The notes: a model not told the origin generated them from the sequence alone. 64,000 nucleotides of DNA from Schizonepeta tenuifolia (GCA_029490685.1 CM055959.1:46830096-46894095); one strand, 5' to 3'. Positions 37,001 to 49,026 are shown, counted from the stretch's first letter. Numbers and translations are program-made.

Positions 37001-37710
37001 ACAATTGAAGGAAGTAACTTTTAGTGCTATTCATACTAAGAAAATAATTCCGGTCTGCCCTCTGTTGATCCCCCAACTGTGTACACTTCCAAAATAATTT
37101 CTCTGATCTTTTTATCCACCTCTAACTCTGCCTCCAATGTGCTCTCCTTGAGTGAATATAGCTCCATAATAGCCTCTCTTACCTCAACATTTCCTGTTTG
37201 AATAGCATTTCGATCGGTAAGGCTAGCTTGTATCACTTTGTCTGTGGAGTCACTAGCGCTAAATTCCAAGCTTTGTTCTTGTACCAGAGGTTCAAATATG
37301 TCAATCATCTCTACAGACTCCATCTCTGGTTTCCTCTTCATTGCTTCATATATATTGAATTTTTCCACAACGCCATCGAATTCACAAGACAGTATGCCCG
37401 TCTTCATATCCAATTTTGTTCAAGCGGTCATCATGAATGGTCTGCCCAATAAGATGGAATTCTCTTTCGCTTCTGACCCCGTATCCAACACATAGAAGTC
37501 GGCCGGAAAGATTAACTCTCACACTTTGATTAGCAAATCCTCTATCACTCCCTTCGGATATGTATTGGACCGGTCTGCCAGTTGTATGACTACTCTAGTG
37601 TTCCTTAATTCTCCCAACTTAAGCCTATTGAAAACTACTAAGGGCATCACATTTATCGAAGCCCCTAGATCCATCATGGCTTTATCCATATTTCTTCCTG
37701 CTTGTTGCAA
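34051..37710 (-). pseudogene. Pol of Athila element B: protease, RT, RNase H, integrase (broken)
   Basis: In minus-strand order: aspartic protease with DLGASINVMPLVVFNRL (37710-37519, Asp-Leu-Gly instead of the usual Asp-Ser/Thr-Gly); RT fingers (37002-36604, WVSPVHVVPKKSG); RT palm and thumb with FLDGYSGYMQI and catalytic FMDD (36482 onward); RNase H with MCDASNHVVGVVLGQKKGKE and YTDHAALKYL; integrase with GGHFGGRRTAQ…CPKCQ zinc binding, the Asp in GIDFMGPFPKSGHYEY, the Asp in ISDQGSHFCNAT (35162-34533) and a C-terminal basic part (34530-34051). Frame breaks lie near 37000, 36600, 36470, 35165 and 34530. It would have made and inserted the cDNA; it is now inactive. Confidence 0.9.
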
Positions 37711-39392
37711 GGAATGGTGAACATTCCAGGATCTTTATGTTTTGGGGGTAATTTTTGCTGAATCACCGTTGACACACTTTCCCCCATCACATATCGAGCA
37801 TCTTCTTCCACTTTCACCTTCCTTGAACAGAGATCTTTCAGGAACTTAGCATATTTAGGAATTTGTTTGATTGCGTCCAATAATGGTATGCTAAGTTCTA
37901 CTTTCTGAAACATTTTCATCATTTCGCTGGCTTCCGTTTCTTTGGCTTTCTGTCGCAGTCTGCCCGGATAAGGTGGTTCAGTTTGGTCATTACCAAGCTG
38001 TTCTCCAGTAAACCCATGACTGGTCCCCTCATCTCGTTTTCTATTAACTTCTGCTTCAGCCAAAATTTTCTCAGCTTGCTCATCCTCCACCTCTGTTATT
38101 ATCACTTGTGCTTGTTCCTTGTGATTAATTCCCTGAGAGGGAAGCTTTCCTGTATTTTCTTCCACTTTGGCCAATGCTTTTGCCAAATGACCAATCTGTA
38201 CATTGGTCTGATTCATACCAACTCGAACTTTATTTCGAAATTTCTCACTTTCCTTGGCCATATTCTCAATGGCCTCTTCCCACGATGCTCGCCTCTGATG
38301 GGGTGGTTGATAAACCTGTTGCTGCTGTGGTTGGTAGTTCTGTTGCTGTAGTGGTCCTCCCTGATACTGTGGCTGTTGTTGGTGCTGGGCATACTGTTGA
38401 GAAGATCCTGGTATGCCTGTGTTATGCTGTTGGGGTTGACCATCTTGCTTCCATCTGAAATTAGAATGATCCTTCCATCCTCGATTGTAAGTGTTAGAGA
38501 AGGGATCATGTTTCCTATGAAATCCTTCGTTTCCCCCCATAGCATTTACATCCATTATGTCCTCACCAAAATTAGGGCAATTCTTAGATTGATGCCCTGT
38601 TGCATCGCAGAGGCCACACTGTCGTAGCTTCTTCTATATGGTCAAACCACTCAGCAGTGCTTTGATCTCCTTCATTTCTTGACTCAAATTTGCCAGTTTA
38701 TCCTTGTCTTCTTCCATAGCTGGCAACTCCCTACTCCTTTCATGTCCATCATCTCTTGATTCCTCAGCCATCGTTCCCAATATTTTGAAAATTTCTTGAG
38801 GAGTTTTGGCCATCAATGACCCATTGCATGCAGCTAACACCAATCCTCGATCATTCCTCCGCATGCCTTTTACGAAGCTCTCAACTTGATCCTTAGGTGT
38901 GATCTGATGGTGTGGACAGTTGCTCAGGAGCTGCTTAAATCGAGTCCAATACTCATAGAAGGATTCCAACCCATCTTGTTTGATGTTTCTGATTTCCCAT
39001 CTCATTCTCTCAACTCGTGTTGCTGGAAAGAATTCTTCTAAGAAGCATTGTTGCATTTCTGCCCAAGAAGTAACACTTCCTTGGGGTAGATTATATAACC
39101 ATCTCCTTGCACGATCCACCAATGAGAATGGAAAGAGCACCAACTTCACGTACTCCTGTAGGTTTTCGTTCCATTGGTGCATCACTATCATTTCAAAATC
39201 CTGGAGATGAGTATGGGGGTCATCCCCAGCGTATCCATTAAACTTCTGTAAGACCTATGTCAGTGCTGGTTTGAGGTCAAACCGCTCAGGGTCGAAAGGG
39301 TTTGCTGATAAAGTGATCTCATTCGGCCTGAGATTCAGATTAGTAGGGTATGCCAACTGTTAGAGGGTCTGCGCTTGCTGTCGATCTACCAT
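37674..39392 (-). pseudogene. Gag of Athila element B (single frame with in-frame stops)
   Basis: The minus-strand ATG at 39392 (MVDRQQAQTL) starts a frame that stays readable for about 570 codons with three stops (near 39360, 39255 and 38634). It contains the capsid-type domain with NGYAGDDPHTHLQDFEMIVM and LVDRARRWLYNLPQGSVTSW, then a CCHC knuckle CGLCDATGHQSKNC (about 38617-38576), a Q-rich stretch (38450-38290) and the approach to protease. Removing three point changes would give one frame, so decay is recent in kind. Gag forms the virus-like particle and packages RNA. Confidence 0.88.
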
Positions 39393-39547
39393 AGCATCGC
39401 GTCTCACTATCCGTGCAAATGCGCGTAGTCGTCATTCAGTTCGGTCAATATTTGGATAAAAAATCAATGCTCTTTGTACTCGACGAGTTCCACGCATACA
39501 CTAGTAGCGGAAGATGGAATGAGAAGAGTAAAATTGTTGCGCGTCAG

Positions 39548-39565
39548 TCCCCAGCAACGGCGCCA
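39548..39565 (-). promoter_or_regulatory. Primer binding site of element B
   Basis: The minus strand reads TGGCGCCGTTGCTGGGGA, four bases inside the 5' LTR end (…TGTCA). TGGCGCCGTTGCCGGGGA-type sites are typical of Athila/Tat elements, primed by a tRNA ending GGCGCCA. Confidence 0.9.
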
Positions 39566-39569
39566 ATTT

Positions 39570-41464
39570 TGACATGCACCCGTCGTGTGGTACGATCAAA
39601 ATACTTGTGTATGCCCCAGACGGACAGTACACACTCCTATGCCCACAACCAGACTAGTTAGTCTTAGTGGTAAGCTAGGGTCGATCCCACGGAGAGTGAG
39701 TAACTAGTTCACTCTTCAGTTGCACAAGTTTGGTTGTCACGATCCAATCCTGTTTATCTGCACAAAATAACTTGGAAACAATCAAATATAAAAGGGGTAA
39801 GATTTGGGATAGGTCATGATCATTGTTGATATATTTATTCGGTCATGGGCATACTGAAGATCCGTCCATACTTTGTATAAACTCAAGGCGTGGCCCAAAG
39901 ACATTGAGGCGTTTCAAGAGTTTATACTCCACACTTGGGATGATTGAATCCCTTGTAGTCACTTGGTCCGAAGGTCACGCTTCACCCCGGTCACATGACC
40001 ATGCTTCACTCCTTATTAGATAGTAGTCATACCCGATCCCTCCAAGTATGACCCTCACCAACCTTCTCTTCCAAGCTTCCCAGCTCCGCACCTACAGAGT
40101 AGACATAACTCACGGGATATACATTTCCGGTAACGCGTCCAACCGGTCACCGATATATCTACGATGCGCAAGATGAGTCGCTTGGTCAATAACCATGGCT
40201 TGATGCCTCGTCACAGTTGGTGGGTGATTATTAGAGAAGCCCAAGACCGAGGAAGGACGCAGTATCCCCTTGCCCATTCCTCGCCGTCCAGCTCTACAAC
40301 ACCATTGAAGGCGCTGCTCAGCTACTCGGTCATAGGCATACTGGACGTTGCCGTCTGTCATGCCCTAGCCTTTGCTTGGCATGGTACAACTCTAACCAAA
40401 CGGAGATCACTCATCAGGTCAGGACTGCCCATAAATTCTGCTCAGATCTCTCCGGAACTACTCGACCCAACCGAAGGCACAAATGCCTCACGAATATTTC
40501 ACATATCAACCATCAATCATTTCCCCCACCCAAATCTCACCAAGAGAATTACTCACACATAATGAAATACATAATATCGAAGATAAATAAACACATGAAT
40601 AGCAGAAAATACGAAATACTGAATTAAGAGGGTACCTAAGGCAAACTGTCTTGGATTTGTTCTTCACAGCGGAATGTAAAATGAAAGCTGATAAATTGTT
40701 TGATGCGTAAATTGTAAAAGAACTAAAAGTTAAAGTGTTTCTTGGACTAAAGATTATCGAATGGTAGGGGTACCCAACGTTGTGGCAGCCACACTTGCTA
40801 AACTTTTATAGCTGAAATGACGGCAATTGAAACCCTCCGCTGGTAGACTGAATCGGCATGATTGATTCTTTCCATGTTTAGCTTGATCTTGATTTATCCG
40901 TGATTGAGTAGACTGTTGATTGGCAATCTCCGATTGATGGATTGAGGGTGATTAACTGGCTTCCAGATCCTTTTGCACACGGACGCTCCGCAGGATATTG
41001 TGCAAATCTTTTCCACGCGTCTTTCCTTCTTTAGCTTCGGCGGCTGACTGTTGTCTTCGGTAATGGTCATACAGTTGCATGCTTTGGTTAGTCTCGTACC
41101 AAGGTTCTGTTCAAATACACAGCAACTGCAAGATCTTCTTTGTTGTTTGATGCATTGCGTTAACACCATGAATGCAAGTTATGAACAACAACTTAGCTTC
41201 AAGGTTCACATGAAATCCTCCTTTCAACCTCGCCTCATGCTTTAGCTGTGCTTCCTTTCCTGTGCTGCATACTCCTTGGTGCAGCCACATTCCTGCAACT
41301 GATTGAAAATACTCCAATACTGCTCATTCTGACCATCTTTCCTCTGTTTGCCTTGGACGGACTTCCTTCCCACGAACATTAGCTTCCTTCCCTATACAGA
41401 CACTAAAGACACAAAAAAGACAGGAAAAATAGGGCCAACTGGCCCAAAAGTCGAAGATGCATCA
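39570..41464 (-). repeat. 5' LTR of Athila element B
   Basis: 1895 bp, TGACATGCACCC…GATGCATCA on the plus strand, followed by the CTACT target duplication at 41465-41469. As the 5' LTR of a minus-strand element it should carry the promoter. No strong TATA box was picked out by eye. Confidence 0.92.
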
Positions 41465-42171
41465 CTACTCTACACAAAATAGATTAGTCTCCCAACATCA
41501 AAACTCCAATAAAACAAGCTCCAAGCATTGAACACACAATAACAATCCTTCCCACATTGCTCCAATCTTTAAAATAAAACAAGCGAAGCACATACCAACA
41601 TAATAAGCTCAACCAAATCACAAATATTCAACATAGCAAGCTCAAAACCAACTACAAGTCCACAATTTAAACAACTAAGCCCAAATTCATCATCACCAAT
41701 CCTCTTAACATGCTCGAAATCACTTAAGGGGACCATTATAGCAACACAATCAATAAATAACCCTAAGTAATCAACTAACATGCTCAATTCATCACCAATT
41801 CACAATGTAGCATGATTAATTGGACAATTAAAAACAACCCCCCCCCCAAATTTTGAAATTTAAGCCCTAGAAAAATTACTGAAGTATAAACAACGAAATT
41901 AACACAAATTAACTACAAAACTAAGTATAAAAAAACCATAAAAACGAAAAATAAAGGAAGAAAATACCTTAAATTCGAAAAAGAAGAGTGGAAAATGGCA
42001 AAAATTCCAAGGCTTAGGTTGTGGAGATTGGATGGATGAAACTTGAATTTTCTTGGGAGGAATTTGAAGTGGAAAGATGTAGGTTTTCGTGAGTTTGGAG
42101 AGGAAAGGAAGAAATAAAAGAAAAGAGGAAGAAAGAAGGAAGAAAGAAGAAAAGGGGGTAGAATCCGCACG

Positions 42172-42364
42172 AACTGGCGGTCCAAGACTGAGAACCGGCG
42201 CTCCAGCAACCCTGATCGACGGTCCAAGCTCTAAGCGCCGATATGACCGCCGATTCCGATTTTCTACTTGGAAAAGATTACAGCTTTTTCCGGCGGCTTA
42301 GTCGGCGGTCTGGACCCCGAATCGGCATCCAGACGCCGAGCGTCGGTTCGCACCGCCGATTTGG
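42172..42364 (-). repeat. Internal copy of the element A LTR GC-rich block
   Basis: Collinear with 24785-24962 in the LTR. Shared in order: CGGTCCRAGC (24810/42220), AGCGCCGAT (24824/42233), TTAGTCGGCGGT (24888/42298) and ACCGCCGAT (24931/42352). The spacings agree within a base for the first three. In the LTR this block sits upstream of the TATA box; here it sits upstream of the env-like ORF. Confidence 0.65.
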
Positions 42365-42656
42365 CATTTTCTCGTTTTTTTTAAACTAAAAAATATGAAA
42401 TGAAAAACAAAAGCACACCAAAAACAACAAAGAGACGAACATGCCAACATATTTACAAACTAAATCGATCACACCAAATGAAATAAACGACGACATGAAA
42501 AACGAGATGACAAGCTCAAAACAAAAACATACGACCACCCAAACTAACAACAAGAGCAACATATCCAAACCAAAACAAACACACAACCAAACAAGACAAA
42601 GAAAAACTAAAAACAGGAAGAAAAACAAAACGAAACCAAAACAAGTAAATGCGTTG

Positions 42657-42690
42657 GGGTGCCTCCCAACGAGCGCTTTGTTTAACGTCT
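42657..42690 (-). promoter_or_regulatory. Conserved post-pol motif of element A
   Basis: The minus strand reads AAACAAAGCGCTCGTTGGGA followed by GGCACCC, starting 24 bases after the pol stop at 42714. It matches the motif at 33990-34024 of element B in sequence and distance. Confidence 0.65.
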
Positions 42691-42713
42691 AAAGCTAGAC
42701 GATACCTCACTCT

Positions 42714-45700
42714 TCAAGGGTCGTTGAGAAGCGTGACCATCACATTTTGATCCGGCTCACAATTGATGTATTGTTTGAGACGATGTCCATTCACCACAAA
42801 AGTCTCTCCATTGGATTTGAGAAGCTCATAAGTCCCCTTGCCATTGCACTTATACACAACATACGGACCCGTCCATCTAGACTTCAACTTGCCTGGAAAT
42901 AGACAAAGACGAGAATTGTAAAAGAAGTACCTCATCTCCGGGAGCAAAATCTTTGGAACGAATGGCTCGATCATGGAACTTCTTTGCCCTTTCCTTGTAA
43001 ATCCGAGAACTTCCAAAAGCTTCGTTTCTCCATTCATCAAGCACATTTAGCTTCTCAAGCCTTGTATAACCGGCTTCCTTAAACTCAAGATTAATCCGTC
43101 TCGTGGCCCAATACGCATTATGCTCAAGCTCAACAGGTAAATGACACGATTTCCTAAAAATAAGTTGAAACGTGGGGACATACTAATGAGAGTCTTGTAT
43201 ACGGTGTGATAAGCCCAAAGTGCATTGTCCAAGTGATTAGCCCAATCCTTCCTATGTGCCACCAACTTCTCAAGAATTTATTTGATTTCCCGATTTGCAA
43301 GCTCCGCTTGGCCATTCCCTTGAGGATAATAAGGAGTGACGATCTTGTGCTTCACCCTATATCGAGAAAGTAGACTCCCCAATCACTTGTTATTGAAGTA
43401 TGATCTCCCGTCACTAATCAAAGCCCTTGTAGTCCCAAAACAAGTAAGAATATTCTTTTACAAGAATTTGAGGACCACTTTTGAATCATTTTTCACTGTG
43501 GGAATTGCCTCCACCCATCGGGACATGTACTCGACCGCAAGAAGGATGTAAGTATACCCTTGAGACTTGGAAAAGGGTTCCATGAAGTCAATTCCCCACA
43601 CATTAAAAAGCTCAACTTCCACCATGATATTTTGCGGCATCTCGTCTCTCTTGGAGATGTTTCCCATTCTTTGACACCTATCACAAGACTTGACAAAAGC
43701 AATGCAATCCTTGAAAATGGTCGGCCAATAAAAACCGGAATAGAATACCTTGATAGCGGTCCGATGGCCCCTGAAATGACCTCCACTTGGAGAGCTATGA
43801 CATTCCTCCTTGATTCTCAACCAATCGGTTTGCTTTACAAATTTTTGGATGATGCCATCGGCGCATCGACGATAGAGATTAGGGTCCTCCCAATAGTAAA
43901 ACTTCACATCGTGCAAAAATTTCTTCTTTTGATAATGAGTAAAATCACCGGCACTTCACCAATGACTAGATAGTTAACAATATCCGCAGACCATGGAGTA
44001 TAATCCACCGACTTCAAGACTTGTTCATCGGGAAAGCAATCATTAATATGTACCCGAGAGTTTTCTCCTTCAACTGGGTTCTCAAGACGAGAGAGATGAT
44101 CGACAACGACATTTTCACACCCTTTTCGATCCCTTATCTCCATGTCGAACTCTTGGAGAAGGAGAATCCATCGAATGAGACGAGGCTTGGAATCCTTCTT
44201 AGCAAATAAATATCTAATGGCCGCATGATCCGTATAAAAAATAGAATGTATGCCCATAAGATACGGTCTAAACTTATCAAAAGCATAGACAACCGCCAAA
44301 AGCTCCTTTTCAGTAGTTGTGTAATTCATTTGTGCCAAATCAAGTGTCTTGCTTGCATAATATATAACTCGGAAGAGTTTGTCTCTCTTTTGGCCCAACA
44401 CGGCCCCCATGGCCCAATCACTCGCGTCACACATCAATACGAAAGGGCTTATTCCAATCGGGCGAGATCAAGACGGGAGTCGACACTAGAGCTTTCTTCA
44501 ATCTCTCAAAAGACTCAAGGCATGCATCATTAAAGTCAAATTTAGAATCCTTTTCCAACAAAGAACAAAGAGGCTTGAATACCTTAGAGAAGTCTTTTAT
44601 AAATCTTCGATAAAATCCCGCATGGCCAAGAAAACTCCGATTCGACTTCACATTGGTTGGTGGATGAAGCTTCTCGATGGCTACTATCTTAGCTCGATCC
44701 ACCTCTAGCCCGTTTCTTGAAACTTTATGCCCTAAAACAATGTCCTCTCTCTCCATAAAATGACATTTCTCCCAATTCTGAGAAATAGAAATCTCTTCAC
44801 ACCTTTGCAAGACTTGAGAAAGATTCTTCAAACAATCATCAAAAGAAGACCCAAAGACCAAGAAATCATCCATAAATACCTCCATCATCTTCTCGATAAG
44901 TCCATGGAAGATTGCCATCATGCATCTTTGAAAGGTGGCGGGTGCATTGCAAAGACCAAAAGACATCCGTCGGCAAGCAAAGATTTCATAAGGGCAAGTA
45001 AAGGCCGTCTTGTGTTGGTCCTCCGGAGCAATGGTGATTTGGTTGTAACCGGAATATCCATCCAAGAAGCAATAATACTCATAGCCGGCTAGCCGACCAA
45101 GCATTTGATCTATGAAAGGAAGAGGAAAGTGATCCTTCCTTGTAGCCGCATTCAAGCTCTATAGTCAATGCACAATCTCTAACCCGTTTGCAACCAAGTG
45201 GCTATTTGTTCCCCCTTCTCGTCTTCTACAACGGTTATATCTCTTTTCTTGGCAACCACTTGAGTTGGGCTAATCCACTCACTATCGGAGATGGTATAGA
45301 TAATTCCGGCATTAAATAACTTCAATACATCTTTCCTCACAATCTCTTGTATCACCGGATTCGAACGACGTTGAGGTTGGACCTTTGGCTTTGCATCATT
45401 CTCCAATAAAATTCGGTGCATGGAAATAGAAAAGCTAATTCTCTTCATATCGTCAATAAACCATCCAATGGAAGACTTGTACTTCCTCAATATCCTCAAC
45501 AACTTATCCAACTCCGCATCATTTTGAAATGAAGACACAATAACCAGAAAAGTTTCATCCTTACCCAAAAAAGTACACTTGAGATGATCGGGTAGAGGCT
45601 TCAACTCCAAAGTCAGTGGCGAACTTGGCTTTGGCATTCCTTCCGGCACTCCTCCTTCAATGGGTGTATAAAGATCTAAACATCCCAAATTCTCCAATAG

Positions 45701-46450
45701 AATGCCTTGGTTTGCATCCATGTAAGCAATAGACTCCAACAATTCATCACACACCTTATCTAATTCCGAATAAGAATGAATAGAATCCACAATACAATGC
45801 TCCAAAGAATCTTGAGAATAAGATGAATAAGAACCAATGAAATTACACTCTTCAAGCTCCAATTCTTGTGGCTTTTTCATGGCTTCATAGATTGAGATAG
45901 TCATCTTCTCATCATTGTAACGGAAGGTCAACTTACCAACTTGAACGTCGATCAATGCCCTTCCGATTGCCAAGAACGGACGGCCAAGAATGAGTGGAGT
46001 GTTGTCGTCTTCGGGCATGTCAAGGACCATAAAATCCGCAGGAAATATGAACTCTTCCACCTTAATAAGCACGTCTTCCACAATTTCTCTAGGATAAGAG
46101 ATAGAACGATCGGCCATTTGCAAGGCAATAGTAGTAGGCTTCAATTCTCCAATCTCCAACCTCTTAAATATCGAAAGAGGTATAAGATTAATACTAACAC
46201 CCAAATCACACAAGACTCTCCCAAAAGTTTGACCTCTAATAACATAAGCGATAACGAAACTTCTGGGGCCCTTTTTCTTGAAAGGCAACTTCCTTTGTAA
46301 AACGGCACTACACTCTTCCGACAAGTTGATGATTTCAAATTTACCAAGCTTCATCTTCTTTGACACGGCTTCTTTCAAGAACTTAGCATAGCCTAGCATG
46401 TCTCTCAAAGCATCAAGTACAGGTATATTGATTTCAACCTTCTTCAACAT
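42714..46450 (-). pseudogene. Pol of Athila element A: protease, RT, RNase H, integrase (broken)
   Basis: On the minus strand, 46450-45179 is open for 423 codons. It carries a late-gag/protease part (GRVLCDLGVSINLIPLSIFK, then DNTPLILGRPFLAIGRALID) and RT fingers (DSEWISPTQVVAKK). 45155-44427 holds RT with FLDGYSGYNQI, FGLCNAPATFQRCMMAIF and catalytic FMDD. 44437-43904 is RNase H (MCDASDWAMGAVLGQKRDK, YTDHAAIRYL). 43916-43458 is the integrase N-terminal part (GGHFRGHRTA…CDRCQRMG, GIDFMEPFSKSQGY). The integrase core beyond 43458 is shifted and broken, and the C-terminal part is 43265-42714. Inactive. Confidence 0.9.
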
Positions 46451-46498
46451 TTTAATGAACTTAGCAAGCTTTTCATCACCTCTTGCCTTGTCAAGCCT

Positions 46499-47422
46499 TT
46501 AAGGGTAAGGAGCTTTGGCAACCACACCTTTACTTGGCAAAGAAGAAGAAGGAATAGAAGGAATAGCTTTAGAGGATACCTTCTTTGGAACTTGAGGCTT
46601 CTCCACTTGAGGAGCGGGCTCCTCTACTTCCGACTCTTCATTAACCACTTCATCTCGATCCTCCAACTCCGGATAGTTCTTATAAGTAGTTCTACTTCTC
46701 AAATGAATGGCATTGCATTGATTCTTCGGATTGACCTCCGTGTTGCTTGGAAATTGCCCCGGCTTATGTTGAGAAGCCTCTTGATTAGCCATTTGACTCA
46801 CTTGCCCTTCCAACATCTTGATTTGCTTAGACATAGCCGAGACGGTTCCCTCCAAACTTATAACCTTTTGTCCTGTTGCACCCATGAAAGCATTTTGGTT
46901 TTGAAGAAGTTGTTGCATCATTTTTTCCATGGTCGGCATTGGCATCTTTGGCTCATTGATCATCCCATGAGACACCGAGAATCTGGGTGGTGGATGGATA
47001 GCATTGTTCGGGTTAGAGTACGACAAATTTAGATTTCTATAATTAGGATTATAGGCTTGATTCCTCGGAGGATAACTAGAGCAGTTGTAGTTGCTATACC
47101 CCCGTTGATTCACATAATTAGCATCCTCGAATTGTGAATACTCTTCACCTCCTTGTTGCATCGGTTGAGACACCATCTTCACATCCAACTTTTCCTTTCT
47201 TTCGACCTCATAGTCCCTTTTGAGCATGGTGAATTGCTCAAGAAGATCATCATACTTTTCATCCGAAATGGAAGCAACTCTCTTTGAAGAACTCCTCTCT
47301 TGAGGCCAATGGCAACTATTGGCCGTCATTTCCTCTAAAATTCGAACCGCTTCTTCATAAGGACGGTTAGTCAAGTCACCACCGGCGGTGGCATTCACGA
47401 CCACCCCGTGTATGACCAGTAA
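46499..47422 (-). pseudogene. Gag of Athila element A, 5' part cut off by an LTR insertion
   Basis: The readable frame starts at the insertion border (VVVNATAGGDLTNRPYEEAV, then ILEEMTANSCHWPQERSS) and runs to 46499. The N-terminal capsid region is missing because the TGTAATACCCC LTR starts at 47423. The visible part is the C-terminal Gag, rich in N, Y, P and Q, with MEKMMQQLLQNQNAF and a coiled-coil-like segment after it. The usual CCHC knuckle is not seen. The missing part should resume after the inserted element, right of 64000. Confidence 0.85.
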
Positions 47423-48253
47423 TGTAATACCCCGAGCTTCTATAACATTAGAGAGCGTATTAATCAACCGAGTAAGTTTAATGAGGAGATTTGAGGAATA
47501 CAAATTTTCTAAATTAATAGAAATGAGTAAAACGACTGGAATGCCTTATGTGTTTTTACGTGAGATTATCTGTTCTATTTCTTGAAATGATGATGTGATA
47601 TATATATTGAGTTTGCTTACATGAGAATGAGTACGAGTATGATTTTCAGAAAAACTCCGAAGATTTTTGATTGGAAGTGAATAATGTTGATAACCGAGAA
47701 ATTTCTATGCGCCGATGAACTTAGAATAGATTTTAATTAAAATCTTTGAACCTAGAATTAACTTTAAGGTCATTGAGATAAGATAGAAGCTTATCCGAGA
47801 TAATTTGAGAAAGTTATAAGAATTGAATTATTAAAGAATTAATAAGCCGACTAATTTCTTTTAAGACCTAAAAACTAGATGAACGGAATCGTTAATCTTT
47901 TTAATGAGATGTGAATTAAGTTTGAGATGTTTTAGTGTCGGAAACGAGACGAGGAGAGATTAGACCCGTTTTTTTAGCATAATGAAATAATACGGACGTT
48001 TTATCCGGAAAACTTTTTACGACCGGGTAAATAATACCCGTAATGAAATAACAAGACAAGTGTCACTCATCTCTCTCCCCTCTCCACCGCCACCTCTCTC
48101 TATCTCTCTCCCTAATCTCTCTCCAAGCCTACAATATAGCTTCAATCATGATTATTCCTATAAGATCTTAGTAAATTGTGTAAAAGATTGCATGCAAATG
48201 CTATCACATCAAACCATCCATCACTTTTAATCAAACCAAGTTCCAACACTAAT
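47423..48253 (+). repeat. Start of a long TGTAATACCCC-type LTR (Tekay/Del-like), interrupted
   Basis: TGTAATACCCCGAGCTTC at 47423 is a typical start of long chromovirus LTRs. It lies directly after Athila gag sequence. The preceding five bases AGTAA are the expected target duplication; the second copy is outside the window. The LTR continues at 61998 after the copia insertion. No coding potential. Plus orientation is inferred from the start motif. Confidence 0.65.
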
Positions 48254-48524
48254 TGTTGGGAAATTTATTAAAGTTTTGATTGATTCCAAAACCAATTGAC
48301 CCCAACCGAGTAGATGTTGCTAGATCCTAATGTTAGCTTTCAGGATCGTTGTTCGAGCAATGTTGAGATTTTATCTTTACAGATCTCCAGCTGAAGACAG
48401 CAACATGGTTACACTCAGATAGAACTTCAGATGCAAACTTCAGATGTGAAGCCAACTGTTCAAGATTCAGAACATCAAAAGAGCGTTAAAGGGGGAAGAT
48501 GTAAGAGAACATCTGATGTAAGAA

Positions 48525-48643
48525 AGACAACTAAGCGTTCAAGAGATAGAACATCAGATGAAAAAAAGACAACTGAGCGTTCAAGATACAGAACATCAGA
48601 TGTGAAAGACAACTGAGCGTTCAAGATACAGAACATCAGTTGC
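48525..48643 (+). repeat. Three U3 repeats of about 41 bp in the 5' LTR
   Basis: Copies start at 48525, 48567 and 48607, each with AGACAACTRAGCGTTCAAGA and AGAACATCAG. Each holds CAACTG or CAACTA, the complement of the MYB core CNGTTR. They lie about 380-500 bp upstream of the TATA box. Confidence 0.8.
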
Positions 48644-49018
48644 AGGACTCGAACTGATAAGATCGACAACATGAAGTTCAAAGACAGCTGAGAGTTCAAC
48701 TGTTCAGACAGAAGGTCAGATGAAGATATCAATCAGATGGAACATCAGCTGAAGACTACTCGGATGAAGACCAAAACTTCTCAACCGACTAACCAATGTT
48801 GAAAGACTAAGGTTGAGATTTGAAATTCAAAAAGGAAGTCACGTGAAGGTTTGACGTTCTGTCATTACCTCATTTGACCCAACACAAGGCTGTCTCAGAT
48901 GGAAAGCAGAAATTCACAGTTGCCAAATCGGGAAAATCTGCAGAGATGAGAGACAAGCCATCATTTTCACAGAACAGAGATCAACGGCTCATCCAATGGC
49001 TAGTTGATTCTCTCCGCC

Positions 49019-49026
49019 TATAAATA
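49019..49026 (+). promoter_or_regulatory. TATA box of the 5' LTR
   Basis: TATAAATA within CTCCGCCTATAAATAGAGGC. The same box lies at 61222-61229 in the 3' LTR and at 5258-5265 (minus) in the solo LTR. Transcription should start about 30 bp downstream. Confidence 0.75.

Larger units (their letters stand above)
28430..41464 (-). mobile_element. Complete Athila-like Ty3 element B
   Basis: A 13.0-kb element with two 1.9-kb LTRs, both bounded by TGACA…CATCA on the plus strand, and an identical CTACT target duplication on each side (28425-28429 and 41465-41469). Minus-strand order: 5' LTR (right), primer site, gag, protease, RT, RNase H, integrase, post-pol motif, third ORF, hairpin, 3' LTR (left). 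In the first 120 compared bases the LTRs differ at about 7 positions, all transitions; further in they are nearly identical. It inserted into element A just before A's env-like start. Coding regions carry stops and frameshifts. Confidence 0.92.
41470..42713 (-). other. Non-coding leader between pol and env-like ORF of element A
   Basis: From the element B insertion to the pol stop there is about 1.24 kb without a coding domain. It holds a C run (about 41839-41848), a CT-rich leader on the minus strand (42160-42090), the LTR-like GC block and the post-pol motif listed separately, and A/C-rich DNA at 42380-42640. Confidence 0.6.
23732..47422 (-). mobile_element. Athila-like Ty3 element A (left part; continues beyond the window)
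   Basis: Minus-strand order from right to left: gag (cut at 47422), protease, RT, RNase H, integrase, post-pol motif, spacer, env-like ORF, hairpin/PPT, 3' LTR. It is interrupted by element B (28430-41464) and, at 47423, by a long LTR. It inserted into the MULE after CCAAT (23727-23731). The 5' LTR and the matching CCAAT should lie right of 64000. The lineage call rests on DLG-type protease, FMDD reverse transcriptase, large size and the extra ORF after pol. Confidence 0.8.

Noticed and set aside
41839..41848. C run in the Athila A leader
   Set aside because: A simple homopolymer, probably slippage; no further structure around it.
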